From Armatimonadota bacterium (lineage in GTDB: Bacteria; Armatimonadota; Zipacnadia; Zipacnadales; VGFC01), in contig VGFC01000019.1 in the NCBI GenBank assembly GCA_016869045.1, forward strand, positions 1 through 37,224: a DNA stretch of 37,224 bases. The letters run 5' to 3'. Below, one piece after another: positions 1 through 9,042 of this stretch. A program made the translations under genes and the position numbers. Under the pieces are notes generated by a model. The model was not told where the DNA came from, did not search any database, and saw nothing but the letters and a program-made list of their open reading frames with translations. Position 1 is the first letter of the stretch, and every line of letters starts with the position of its first letter.

Positions 1-1511
1 GGAGAGGGGCCGGGGGTGAGGCAAGAACCGACTGGTCCCACGCCCCCACCGAGCGCGCGGAGGTCGCGAGCTTCCTCATCCTGCAGCACTACTGGTACTG
101 GCAGCAGAGCGGCGACCTCACGCCGATCAAGGAGCACTGGGATTACCTCCGCCGCAACCTCCTCGGCCAGCGCGTGGACGAGCAGGGGCGCCTGCCCTTC
201 CACGGGGATGAGACCTACCGTTTCCCGGGCTATCAGATCTTCGAGGCGACGCAGAAAGAACCCACCGACTGGGTCTCGATGGACCTGCTGAGCGCCGACT
301 CGGCCTGGGAGTACATCGCCGCCGCGGGTGCGCTACACGAGTGGGCGGAGATCCTCGGCAAAGCCGACGAGGCGGCGGAGTATGAACGCCTCGCGATGAA
401 GGTCCGCGATGCCCTGGACCGCGACTTTCGGATGGACGACCGCGGCTACTACGCACCCGCCATCAGTGACTTCTCGGGCGAGCAGTACCGCTACCCCTTC
501 GCGAACGTCAACCTCTCTCCGGTCTGGCTGAACGCCGACCTGCGCTGGTGGAAGCCTGATGACACCTACCCGTTGATGTCCGCCCTGACGGCGATGGGGT
601 GGCTCTGGAAGGACTCAGGAACGGTCAAGACGACGCCGGGTTGCGCGTACTATGTCGGCATGACGCCGGGCTACGCCGTCTGGAACCTCGCGGCCAAGCG
701 ACATGGCTCGCTCGATCAAGCCATCGAGGGCCTGCTGAACGCGGCCTCCCCCGCGGGCGAGTACTCGGAGATGATCGCGCCGGATGACAACCCCACCGAC
801 AAGCACTGGGGCAAGAACCGCGTCCGCCCGTGGGAGGGAGGTATCAACGCGGAGGCCCTCGTCTACGCGTTGACCTGGTTGTGGACCGATCCGGTCTCCC
901 GCACGGTCGGGCTTCAGCCGTGGACCGTGCCCTTGAAGGTCCGCAACATCCACTGTGGTCAGAGCGTCTTGCACGCGGAGTTCACCAAGGCGGGCGAGGG
1001 CACTCAGGTCAAGCTCCGCGTCGAGGGCGAGCATCCGCTGCGGGTCAGGATGCTGAGCGGGGAAGTGGTCGAGCTGAAGCCCGGCCAGGAACGCACGCTC
1101 GAGACGGGGTCGCCGGGGGCGTGGGTGTCCACCGTCGGTCCCCTCCAGCCGCCTTCGCGCCCCTTCTCCTACGGTGAGCCCACGTTCGCCGGCAAAGCGA
1201 AGACCATCGTCGTCACTTGGAGCAAGGGTACGTTCGCTGCCTACAGGGGCCGCCCCTCACCTGCCGCCATCGACACGAAGATCGCCTTCCCACCCGACTA
1301 CCTCGCCGCCGCGCTCTACGACCGGTCAGGCAAGCGCCGTGCCGACACGCTCATCCTCGATGTCTCGAAGTACCCGGGTCACTGTAAGACGGCGGAGTTC
1401 TGGACCAAGAACGAGGGGAAGAGGATCATCGACCGCTTCACGAGCCTTGGTGGCAAGGTCGAGCAGCACCCCAACCCTCAGGACAAGCCGGGCGACCTCT
1501 TCGGCAAGTAG
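1..1511 (+). CDS. Six-hairpin glycosidase-like protein, 3' part
   Basis: The reading frame is open from base 3 and ends at TAG 1509-1511, giving at least 502 residues; the N-terminus lies outside the window. The visible part has the helix-rich pattern of (alpha/alpha)6-barrel glycosidases: repeated Trp/Tyr-rich helices, a segment SMDLLSADSAWEY, and WEGGINAEALVYAL before the barrel closes. These match the style of GH78/GH63/debranching-type enzymes, which hydrolyse oligosaccharides. After the barrel come a short beta-rich linker and a Rossmann-like tail (about the last 110 residues; VVTWSKG, DTLILDVSKYPG) that may be a ThuA/GATase-like accessory domain. Substrate cannot be read from the sequence. 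It converges on the heparinase-type gene, with only an HP-A hairpin between them. Confidence 0.7.
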   Translation, partial: RGAGGEARTDWSHAPTERAEVASFLILQHYWYWQQSGDLTPIKEHWDYLRRNLLGQRVDEQGRLPFHGDETYRFPGYQIFEATQKEPTDWVSMDLLSADSAWEYIAAAGALHEWAEILGKADEAAEYERLAMKVRDALDRDFRMDDRGYYAPAISDFSGEQYRYPFANVNLSPVWLNADLRWWKPDDTYPLMSALTAMGWLWKDSGTVKTTPGCAYYVGMTPGYAVWNLAAKRHGSLDQAIEGLLNAASPAGEYSEMIAPDDNPTDKHWGKNRVRPWEGGINAEALVYALTWLWTDPVSRTVGLQPWTVPLKVRNIHCGQSVLHAEFTKAGEGTQVKLRVEGEHPLRVRMLSGEVVELKPGQERTLETGSPGAWVSTVGPLQPPSRPFSYGEPTFAGKAKTIVVTWSKGTFAAYRGRPSPAAIDTKIAFPPDYLAAALYDRSGKRRADTLILDVSKYPGHCKTAEFWTKNEGKRIIDRFTSLGGKVEQHPNPQDKPGDLFGK

Positions 1512-1518
1512 GGAATCC

Positions 1519-1574
1519 AGGGACTGTCCAAGTCTCGATCCCGCTTGCGGGATCGAGACGCATGGACTGTCCCT
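1519..1574. repeat. HP-A hairpin repeat, copy 1
   Basis: Imperfect inverted repeat. The outer arms are GGGACTGTCC and GGACTGTCCC. The inner stem GTCTCGATCCCGC pairs with GCGGGATCGAGAC around a tiny loop. It fills the gap between two convergent genes (stop codons at 1511 and 1588), so it could act as a two-way terminator. Near-identical copies lie at 20996-21051 and 26237-26287. Confidence 0.85.
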
Positions 1575-1585
1575 TGTTCCCGTTC

Positions 1586-2275
1586 CTACGCCTCCACCCT
1601 CACTTCATGCCTCCCCGGTCTCAGCTCGATGGTGAGCACGCCGTCGGTGTAGGTTGCCGTCTGCTCGACGCCATCCACCAGCACCTTCGCCGGTTGTGCC
1701 GGGAGGGCCAGGGTCAGCGTCATGGGTGCGCTGGCCTCGATGGTGAGCACCGGGGTCGCGCCCAGCGTGCCCACCACCAGCGCGGGCAGGGAGCAGGAGA
1801 TCAGCGGCGTCTCAGCGCGTGAGAGCAGCTTCAGACCCTCGACGAAGAGGGTCTCGGTCCCGTCGGCGGCTGTCGCCAGCGCGAGCCGGTCCGCATCCAC
1901 CTTCAGGTCGCCCGCGACCATCGGCGGCGGCGGCCCCGCAGGCCCTGGTTCCACGCCTTCCTCGTCCGCGGGAACCTCGGGCAATCCGGGGACATGACCC
2001 AGTTCGCGTCGTGTGCGAACTGGGATCGTGTCCCCGGATTGCCCGGACTCCCGGTTCGGCGTAGCTTCCTCCGGCTCAGCCGCCGCCGCACCGGCCTCGC
2101 CTTCCGGCGGAGGAGTCGCCTCGCCGGCGGGGGCGCCCTCGGCGGGCGCCGCTCCCGGTTGTTCTGGCCTCGGGGTCTCGCCCTTGGGCGGCGGCTTGGG
2201 CTTGGGCGGGGGCTTCGGCTTCGGTTGGCGGACGGGCTTGGGCGGAGGTGGGGGAGGCGGCGGCTTACGGAACAT
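1586..2275 (-). CDS. C-terminal segment of the heparinase-type protein in the shifted frame
   Basis: A 229-codon frame starting MFRKPPPPPPPP. It has a Pro/Lys-rich stretch, a translated HP-B repeat (SGQSGDTIPVRTRRELGHVP), and then about 100 residues of beta-sandwich-like sequence (DADRLALATAADGTETLFVE, RPGRHEVRVEA). The last part is what one expects at the end of heparinase II/III proteins. I read it as the displaced 3' part of the same gene rather than an independent gene, because no ribosome-binding site precedes the ATG and the proline run sits where the long frame loses its family signature. Confidence 0.6.
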   Translation of the reverse strand: MFRKPPPPPPPPKPVRQPKPKPPPKPKPPPKGETPRPEQPGAAPAEGAPAGEATPPPEGEAGAAAAEPEEATPNRESGQSGDTIPVRTRRELGHVPGLPEVPADEEGVEPGPAGPPPPMVAGDLKVDADRLALATAADGTETLFVEGLKLLSRAETPLISCSLPALVVGTLGATPVLTIEASAPMTLTLALPAQPAKVLVDGVEQTATYTDGVLTIELRPGRHEVRVEA

Positions 2276-5200
2276 CGCGACAGCCGCGCCTGTCCGCTGG
2301 TCGCTTCGGCGCCCTTACCGTTGGTCACTTCCAGCGCCTTGGCCACGGGCGCCGTCTCACCCTCGAACGGGAGCACCAGCAGGATCAGGTCCTCGGCCTC
2401 CGTCGCGGTCGCGCTCTTGATGCTCGTATGCCACTGGGCGGGCGCTGCGACGTCGGTCTCGGTAAAGCGCGGGTTCTTGGGGAAGGCCTTGCTCGTGCTC
2501 CACGCCAGCTTGCCTGGACCGAAGGCGCCGACCAGGGCCGCGGCACTCCCCTTGCGGATGAGAGCCGTCGAGGCAGCCGCGTCCAGCGTCGGCTGCTCCA
2601 GCGAGTGCAGCAGCCAGGCGTAGCGTGCCTTCTGCGGGGCTTCGACGCGGTCGAAGATCACCAGCCGGTCCGGCCGCAGGAACACGAACCGGCGCCGGTA
2701 CGATTCCAGCAGTTGCGGCGGATAGGCCTCGGCGGCCTGGACGAGCGCGGTGTCTACGGCCTGCGTGTGCAGGAAGCTCTCGATCTTCCCGCGCGCCGTG
2801 ATGTCGTCGGTGCGCTGGCCGAGGTTCCCATTCACCAGCAGCGTGTTATGTGCGAGCGTGGTGCGCGAGAACGAGCTGGCGTGCGGGCTGCGGTAGAAGT
2901 CGTAGTAGCCCGCGTCGATGAGCAGCGGCTCGCCGAAGGCCTCCAGCGTGAAGTGCCCCTGATCGGCGTGGGCGTGGTTGAACGAGCCGAATCGACTCGC
3001 GCGCCCGCGGATGCGCACGCCGCGCGGATCGACCAGCGACGAGTCCATCGCAAACAGGCCGCTGTCCATGAACGCGGCCGATGGCGGCAGGCTCTCGGGC
3101 GCCTGGGGCTGGATGTTGGGGTCGTGCCACAGGAGGTCGAAGACCGTGACCTCCGCCGTCGGCGCCGTCACGTTCGCCGCATACCACGCGGCCCTGGGGT
3201 CGTTGAGCGCCGAGGCCAGGCGCCACATCGCCAGGCGATCCCCGGCATCCGGCGGCATCTCCGGCCCATCCCCGAAGCCCCCGCGCGTGCTGTACGGCGG
3301 CTGCATGTAGGTCTTGTACTTCGCGGTGTTCCGCGTCCACGGGAGCTGGTACAGGTCGATGCCCGCCGTCGTCTTCAGCGCGTCGAAAAGCTCGAACGTG
3401 AATGGCGCCGAACGCTTCCAGTACGTCTCCCCCTGCATCCATCCCCCGTCGTCTCCCGCCCACGGCGCGAAGAGCCCGACGGCCGTCGGCAGCGCAAACC
3501 GCAGCCACTCATCGGCCTCGGCCGTGTCCCCCGCAACGGCGAGTGCGACCACCGTCAGGAAACCCACGGCCGTCTGCCCGTGCGAGCTGAGCGGATAGAG
3601 GTTGATCGGCCGGAGCCCGGTGCTCAGCACCGAGTGCAGCTCATTGCCCCGCGCGATGACGGCCTGAGAGACCTTCTGCTTCTCCTCCTCGGTGAGCGAC
3701 TGCGGCAGCCAGTCCTCCACCAGCGCCAGCGAGAGCAGTATCTCGCGGAAGGCCTGATCGTGGCTGACGTATCCGGTCGAGCCCTTCACATCCCACGCCG
3801 CCAGGCTCAACGCCCGCCGCTTCGCCTCATCCGCGTACGCCTGGTCCCCACTGACCAGCGCCACGAAGGCGAAGTCCCGCACCAGCCACGCCTCCTTCGA
3901 CGCCGTCTCGAAGATCGCGTCGTTGTTCTCCAGGTCCTTCGGCGACGGGTTCCGCCACTTGCCCTTGGTCTTGGGCTCCGTAGCCAACTCGGCGCCCTTG
4001 GCCGCATTCAGCCGCGTCAGCAGAGCGTCCCAGTCGGCCTTCAGCGGCCCCGCGATCAGGCTGCGCAACGCCAGCAGGCTGTCCACCGTGACCCAGATGC
4101 GCGGATGCGGGGGCAGGTCGTTGAGGAGCCGCTCCATCTCCGGCACCGGAATCGACACCGCCGACTCGTCGATCCGGAAGGCCCGCGCCGACGAGGTGGC
4201 GGTCGGCGGCGGCCTGACCGGCGGCTGGCCGAAGTCAGGCTCCTCGCCGGGTTCCTCCGTGCCCATGTCTTCGGGCGGTGCACCCTCCTCCTCCGCAGGC
4301 GCGGCCGTCTCATCCGGCGGGGTCGGCGTCGTCTCCTGCTGACCCGGCTTGGGCTTCCTCGGCTTGCGCGGCTTCGGGGCCGGCGGCGGCTGTTCGGGGG
4401 GAGCCTCCTGGCCAAACACCGGCACACTCAGGAGGATCGGGCTGGCCTCCTTGGGTGGGCGCTTCCTCTCGGGCTTCTTCTTTGGCGGAGGCTTGGCGGG
4501 CGTCTCCTCTGTCTCCGCCCCCTCGTCCGCCGGCTGCATCTCCTCCGCGCCCGTCTCGACCTTGCCCCCCCCCTCCTCCGGGGGCGTCTCCCCCGGCCCG
4601 GGACCGGGAACGACGCCGCTCCCCGCCGTCACGCGCCAGTACCACTGCCCGGGCGCGAGCGGCTCAGGCGGGATGTACACGTTGAGCGTCAGGGCCTCGG
4701 CCTTCTGCGTGCTGTCGGCGGGGAAGTCCGGTGATTGCGACCATTCGAGCGTGTAGACGCTTCCGGGTTGGCCCGGCCAGCGGAAGCGCGGCGGGTTCAC
4801 GACGACCGTTGACGTATCCTCGGGGTAGAAGCCCACGAGGTACGGGCCGGGAGGGAGCGCGGCCATGGGTGCCATTGTGGGCTGAGCCGGCCGGGGTCCC
4901 CCTTCTCCCGCGGAGACCTGCAAACCGTCGAACCACGTCTCACCCGGGCCCTCGTGCAGCAGGACGATCTCCAGCGCGCCCGGCGCCTCGCCCGAGCCTG
5001 GCTTCAGCGCCAGTATCCCGCCACCCGGACGCCAGGTGCGGCTCGGCTCCAGAAGCAGCCGCTCCCCGACCTTCGTGTCCTTCGGGTCGGTGCCCTGTGG
5101 CCGAACGATCACTGACTGCTTGCCCTGCCACCCCTGGTAGCGCAGCGACACCCGCACCACCGGCGGACCCTCGAACGCCGCCAGCGGCGCCCGCAGCCCA

Positions 5201-5496
5201 CCCTTCGACAGCCGCGACTGCCCGGCGATCCGCACCGCCCACGTGCCGGGCTCGGTGTCCGACTCCACCATGTCCACCGTGCAGTCGGCGGTCAGCTGCA
5301 GCTTCTCCCAGCCCTCGGCCCACCCATCGGGCCCGCGCTGGTCGAATTCGCCGTTCGTGACGAGGCTGCTCTGAGGGGAAGCGAGCGCACACGCCGCAAG
5401 GAGGAAGACGAAATTAGGGACAGGCCCCAATTTCCGACATGACCTCCGTCGGAAATTGGGGCCTGTCCCTAATTTCGTCCTATGCAGACTCTTCAT
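1586..5496 (-). CDS. DUF4962 / heparinase II-III family protein, frameshifted
   Basis: Probable polysaccharide lyase, exported. From an ATG at 5496 there is a signal or lipoprotein peptide (LLAAC lipobox-like), a carbohydrate-binding-like region (about 45-200), a DUF4962-type segment (about 216-295; NPPRFRW, YWRVT), a Pro/Lys/Glu-rich insert (about 295-434), a helical toroid, and a heparinase II/III beta-domain with FNHAHADQGHF and LAHNTLLVNG. This frame decays after ...GAEATSGQ near 2290 and runs on as arginine-rich nonsense to 1903. The natural C-terminus continues in another frame to TAG 1588-1586, so a frameshift (an extra CG/GC dinucleotide would explain it) or assembly error is likely. 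The intact product would be about 1300 aa. Two hairpin repeats, HP-C at 5407-5479 and HP-B at 1978-2045, are inside the coding region. The 5' end overlaps the DUF4127 gene by 17 bases. Confidence 0.8.
1978..2045. repeat. HP-B hairpin repeat, copy 1 (inside a gene)
   Basis: Outer arms CGGGCAATCCGGGGACA and TGTCCCCGGATTGCCCG are perfectly complementary. An inner stem CCCAGTTCGC / GCGAACTGGG closes a seven-base loop. The element lies in frame in the C-terminal part of the heparinase-type gene and is translated. Related copies are at 13080-13143 and 15305-15366. Confidence 0.85.
5407..5479. repeat. HP-C hairpin repeat, copy 1 (inside a signal-peptide region)
   Basis: A perfect inverted repeat: two 32-base arms (5407-5438 and 5448-5479) with no mismatch and a nine-base loop ATGACCTCC. 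It starts directly after the stop codon of the DUF4127 gene and lies between codon 6 and the hydrophobic core of the heparinase-type signal peptide. The other copy is at 12976-13040. Confidence 0.9.
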
Positions 5497-7132
5497 TCGG
5501 GGGCTCGATGGCAAGTTGGATATCGAAGTCTGGATCAACATGCACCTCGGCGAGACGCCGCCACGGAAGCTCGATGCGCGTCTCCTCCAGCTCACAGAGC
5601 GTCAGGCCGCTCAGGTGGGCATCCCGACCGATGGCGACCGCCTGCCGGCCCAGGAAGTGCTCGATGTAGAACTCGCCCGCCGCGCGGCTCAGTTCGCTGC
5701 GGACGTACTCCTCCGCGCTGTTCGCGATCTCCGTCAGGCTGATCGGCGAGTTCGCGATCAGATCGGACAGGTGCTTGGCGGCCCGGCCCCTCAGCCGCGT
5801 CTGGTACAGGTAGTCCTCCACGAACCGGCTGAACAGCATCCCGATGTGGGCGCGCTCGCTGTCGATCAGCGAGTCCAGCAGCTCCAGGTACTGCATCGGA
5901 CGCAGGTCCCCCACCGCTCGTGCGAGGTCGAAGGCCGCCTTGTCCTGCAGACCAATCCGCCGCAGACACGCATGCGCCAGAGCCGACCCCACGGTCGCCC
6001 CGACCGACTCCCTTGCCGCAAAGCCGCCCAACCGCGTCAGATCGACCTTCACCTCATGCAGCGCCTGCATCAAGGCCTCGTCGGCCCGGCCCGGAGACGC
6101 TGCGTCGGCCAGCGCCGCCAGCCGATCCGACGCCACCCAGCCGCTCAGGTCGATGGCGAACCCGTGCAGGTCGTGCTTCCGCCGATGGAAGGCCTCGGTT
6201 CCCGGCCGTAGGTCCTGACCGCCCGACCCGACCGGCGCGTTCACGTACAGGCAGATGTCGGCATCGGCCGGCTCATCAACCTCCGACGCGCCGATCCCCA
6301 CGATCTGGGAACTCACGATCTCCCGCAGGCCGGGGGAGGCCGGCGCGGAGGAGTACACTGCCGCGATGGCCGGGCTCGTCGCCATGTGGGAGTGGATGAA
6401 CCTCACCAGCAGCACCGCGAAGCTCTGGCTCATCCCATCCACGGCCAGCACCGAGTCCGACAGGCCCCGCGTGGCGACCAGTGACAGGATGTCCTCCCCC
6501 TCCGCCACGTGCGGCCCCTCGTGAGCCGAACTCTCCTGGGCAACCAGCAGGAAATCGATCACCCCGTCCGCCACCAGCTCGACCGCCCGCAGGTTCACGT
6601 TGAGGTTGCGGCGTCGCATCTCGTGGTACCGGCTCCAGAAGTCCGGCGAGACGCGCGCCCGCAGGAGCCCCAAGTCGTCCTCCGGCTCCGGGGGCTCGGC
6701 GGCGCTCTGCACTGCGACCGCGCGGGACTCGCTCACATCGCGGCCCACCAGCGGCATCCCCTCGGGAGCCGGAATGGTCGCCAACGCCAGGATCGTGTAG
6801 TCGGGGCTGCTGCGACGCAGCTCGGCGAGGAACTCCAGCCGCTGCAACGCCGTGTCCTGCCGTACGTGCGGCTGACGCGACGCCACGTGCCCGCCGTAGG
6901 CCAGCATGTCCAGCGAGACGAGCGCCGTGTCCACCTCGGGCATGATGCCCGTCAGCCAGTGGATCAGCGCCTCGGGATCGCCCGGCGAGTCGAACCGCCC
7001 GACCATCTCGGCCGGCGGCGTGCTCACATCGTAGTCCACCAGCCGCGAGAGCGTCCGCGGGGACTTGCTGAACACAGGGCGGTCATCCTGCGGGATGAGC
7101 GCCACACGGTGTTGTCGATGGCGGAGGGACAC
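5480..7132 (-). CDS. DUF4127 family protein
   Basis: 550 aa. The N-terminus VALIPQDDRPVFSK and the following TALVSLDMLAYGGHVASR match the conserved start of DUF4127 proteins, a family of about 500 aa with no established reaction that often lies beside sugar-active genes. No signal peptide or membrane segment is seen, so it is probably cytoplasmic. The start is a GTG at 7132, chosen because AGGAGG lies seven bases upstream (7145-7140). Several conserved Asp/His/Glu positions suggest an enzyme, but the role is unknown. It is upstream of, and overlaps by 17 bases, the heparinase-type gene, so the two are probably co-transcribed. Confidence 0.85.
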   Translation of the reverse strand: MSLRHRQHRVALIPQDDRPVFSKSPRTLSRLVDYDVSTPPAEMVGRFDSPGDPEALIHWLTGIMPEVDTALVSLDMLAYGGHVASRQPHVRQDTALQRLEFLAELRRSSPDYTILALATIPAPEGMPLVGRDVSESRAVAVQSAAEPPEPEDDLGLLRARVSPDFWSRYHEMRRRNLNVNLRAVELVADGVIDFLLVAQESSAHEGPHVAEGEDILSLVATRGLSDSVLAVDGMSQSFAVLLVRFIHSHMATSPAIAAVYSSAPASPGLREIVSSQIVGIGASEVDEPADADICLYVNAPVGSGGQDLRPGTEAFHRRKHDLHGFAIDLSGWVASDRLAALADAASPGRADEALMQALHEVKVDLTRLGGFAARESVGATVGSALAHACLRRIGLQDKAAFDLARAVGDLRPMQYLELLDSLIDSERAHIGMLFSRFVEDYLYQTRLRGRAAKHLSDLIANSPISLTEIANSAEEYVRSELSRAAGEFYIEHFLGRQAVAIGRDAHLSGLTLCELEETRIELPWRRLAEVHVDPDFDIQLAIEPPNEESA

Positions 7133-7259
7133 TGCCGCGCCTCCTCATGGCCGCCGGGGCCTGTGAGCGGACTCCGGAACTTCGCCGTTGGGAGGGGCCG
7201 CATGCAAGCCTGCCGCTGTTTGCAGGCGAGCATCCGGCCCCAGTTTCGGAGCCCCTTGC

Positions 7260-7862
7260 TCAGTCTATGAACACCGACCGTCTTCGAACGGGCGTCCTCT
7301 CAGGCCTCACCACGCGGCCCGCCGCCTGCTCCCGCGCAGTCAGGGCCAGCGCCCAGAACTGCTGATGCCCGACCACCGGCACGATCCGCCGCGCGAGAGC
7401 CCACAGCCCGTCGGGTCCTCTGAGGCAGTCAGCCAGCTCGTCGGGCGACACCACCTGAACACGCGCCGCGGCAGGCAAGCCCTCGCTCCGGGCCTCCGTG
7501 AGATACACCTCGATGCGGCCGCGCCCCAGCAGGTCGCAAGCGGCAATGGCGGCATGATCCCTGATGCGACCTTCCAGAGCCTCGGCGAGTTCCCTGAGCA
7601 ATGGATCGCGGGTCGTCTGCAACTCCCGCACCGACCACTGCGCGAGCCACAGACTCCCCGCCGCCGTCGCCGCCGGCTCGCACAGGAGCCGCTGCCCCTC
7701 CTTGCGGAGCGACACCGCCTGCGCCTTCGCCAGCCCCCGCACGTACTCGTACACCGGCTGGTAGGACAGCGGCACGAGCCGGCAGATGTCCGTCACCGTC
7801 ATCGGCTCCCCGAACCGACGCTTCAGCGCCCCAACGACCTCCAACGCCGGTTCAAGCCGCAC
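7260..7862 (-). CDS. Winged-helix protein, possibly a degenerate HTH-MNT relative
   Basis: About 200 aa. The GTG at 7862 is chosen because GGAGG lies five bases upstream (7872-7868); longer frames run into intergenic repeats. Residues about 8-65 form a winged helix-turn-helix (ALKRRFGEPMTVTDICRLVP, then VYEYVRGLAKAQAVSLRKEG), indicating DNA binding. The C-terminal third (RVQVVSPDELADCL, then GHQQFWALAL) resembles in layout the tail of the HTH-MNT protein at 33707-34351. However, it lacks the GS-x10-DxD nucleotidyltransferase motif. It may be a regulator derived from such an antitoxin. It is divergent from the M55 peptidase gene and may control it; neither idea is shown by the sequence alone. 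Confidence 0.55.
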   Translation of the reverse strand: MRLEPALEVVGALKRRFGEPMTVTDICRLVPLSYQPVYEYVRGLAKAQAVSLRKEGQRLLCEPAATAAGSLWLAQWSVRELQTTRDPLLRELAEALEGRIRDHAAIAACDLLGRGRIEVYLTEARSEGLPAAARVQVVSPDELADCLRGPDGLWALARRIVPVVGHQQFWALALTAREQAAGRVVRPERTPVRRRSVFID

Positions 7863-7960
7863 CCAAACCTCCGATTCCCCGCGCCCCGAGTATCGCCCGT
7901 GACTGTCACCCGCGCGCAAGAGTCCGAGGATTCTAAGCCTTTCGATTCGGGGTGTCAAGG

Positions 7961-8084
7961 AAACCCCTTGCGCGCACGCCGTTGCCTCTGACGTCTGCTG
8001 GGACCGCCGGCGTCTCGCCGGCATGCCGTTGCCGTTGCTGGGAGCGCCGGCACCCTTGCCGGCAGTGGTGGTCGCCGTTGCCTC
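7961..8084. repeat. HP-D hairpin repeats filling the 7863-8185 gap
   Basis: Two complete units and one truncated unit. Each starts GGGANCG, forms a short GC hairpin (GCCGGC on both sides, loop GTCTC or ACCCTT), and is followed by CGTTGCC spacers. The 323-base gap between the winged-helix gene and the M55 gene holds these repeats and the M55 ribosome-binding site; I see no clear promoter or gene in the rest. Confidence 0.75.
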
Positions 8085-8185
8085 TAACTCCGGACTTCGG
8101 ACTGCCGTCCCAGGAGGTTCGCGCGTTTGGGATGCGAACTGACTCTCCGAACACCACCAGCCGCCAACCGACCGGAGGCAGCGAC

Positions 8186-9019
8186 GTGCGAGTCTACCTG
8201 ATGACCGACCTTGAAGGCGTTGCGGGAGTGTACACCTGGGAGCCGCGCAGCGACGAGGGCCCCGCCAACTTCGAGATGCGGATGCGCCAGCGCCGCTGGC
8301 TCGCGCAGGAGGTCTCGGCGGCCGTGGATGGCTGCCTCGCGGGCGGCGCGTCGCATGTGATCGTCAACGACGGCCACGGTGCGGGCTACACGATCGACCT
8401 CGATCATGTCGATCCGCGGGCCGACATCATCAACGGCCTCGAGCGGCCCTTCTGGCTGCCGTATCTCGACGAGACCTGCGACGCGACCGGCATCGTCGGC
8501 GGCCACGCGAAGGCCGGCACACCCAGCGGCTGCCTCTACCACACGATGAGCACTCCCATCCGCAACTGGACCTTCAACGGCCTCTCCCTCGGCGAGATGG
8601 GCCTGCAGGCCGCCATCGCCGGGCGCTACGACGTCCCCTTCGTCCTCGCGACCGGTGACCTCCATGCCTGCCGTGAGATGGAGGCCCTCATCCCCGGCAT
8701 CGTCACCGTCCCCGTGAAGATCGGCATGAGCCGCCAGTCCGCCCTCCAGGTCCCGCCCGCGCGCTCCTGCGAGCTGATCCGCGAGGGCGCGAAACGCGCG
8801 ATGGATGTCGTGGACAAGGTCGAGCCCCTGAAGCTGGAGAGCCCCATCGTCTTCCGCGACGAGCGCGTAGACCCGACCTGGGACGAGGAGAAGCCCGGCG
8901 AGGGCTGGCGCGTCATCGACTCCCACACCCGCGAGATCGAGGCCGCCGACATCATCGACCTCATGTACACGATCTACAGCTACCCGCGCGACTGGCAGCC
9001 GACCAAGTGGCCCGGATGA
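8186..9019 (+). CDS. M55 family D-aminopeptidase (DppA-like), copy 1
   Basis: 277 aa from GTG 8186, chosen for GGAGG seven bases upstream (8174-8178). M55 enzymes are cytoplasmic zinc peptidases that release D-amino acids from short peptides. The DppA zinc pattern is present: D8 and E10 in TDLEG, H64 in NDGHG, H107 in GGHAKAG, and E137 in NGLSLGEMG. H119 in YHTMS sits where the DppA catalytic His lies. Length is normal for the family. Its stop (TGA 9017-9019) is followed within 30 bases by the next gene, so it is probably the first gene of an operon with the GH42-like protein. A second M55 gene is at 24129-24944. Likely roles are cell-wall peptide recycling or D-peptide use. Confidence 0.9.
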   Translation: MRVYLMTDLEGVAGVYTWEPRSDEGPANFEMRMRQRRWLAQEVSAAVDGCLAGGASHVIVNDGHGAGYTIDLDHVDPRADIINGLERPFWLPYLDETCDATGIVGGHAKAGTPSGCLYHTMSTPIRNWTFNGLSLGEMGLQAAIAGRYDVPFVLATGDLHACREMEALIPGIVTVPVKIGMSRQSALQVPPARSCELIREGAKRAMDVVDKVEPLKLESPIVFRDERVDPTWDEEKPGEGWRVIDSHTREIEAADIIDLMYTIYSYPRDWQPTKWPG

Positions 9020-9042
9020 CGGGCCCCGCACGAGGAGGCCTC

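Noticed and set aside
2270-2300. Programmed ribosomal frameshift in the heparinase-type gene
   Set aside because: There is no slippery heptamer or downstream pseudoknot; a mutation or assembly error is simpler.
2248-4734. Long plus-strand open frame of 828 codons
   Set aside because: It is antisense to the heparinase-type gene, has an Arg/Gly/Leu-rich composition from GC-rich third positions, no ribosome-binding site and no family signature.
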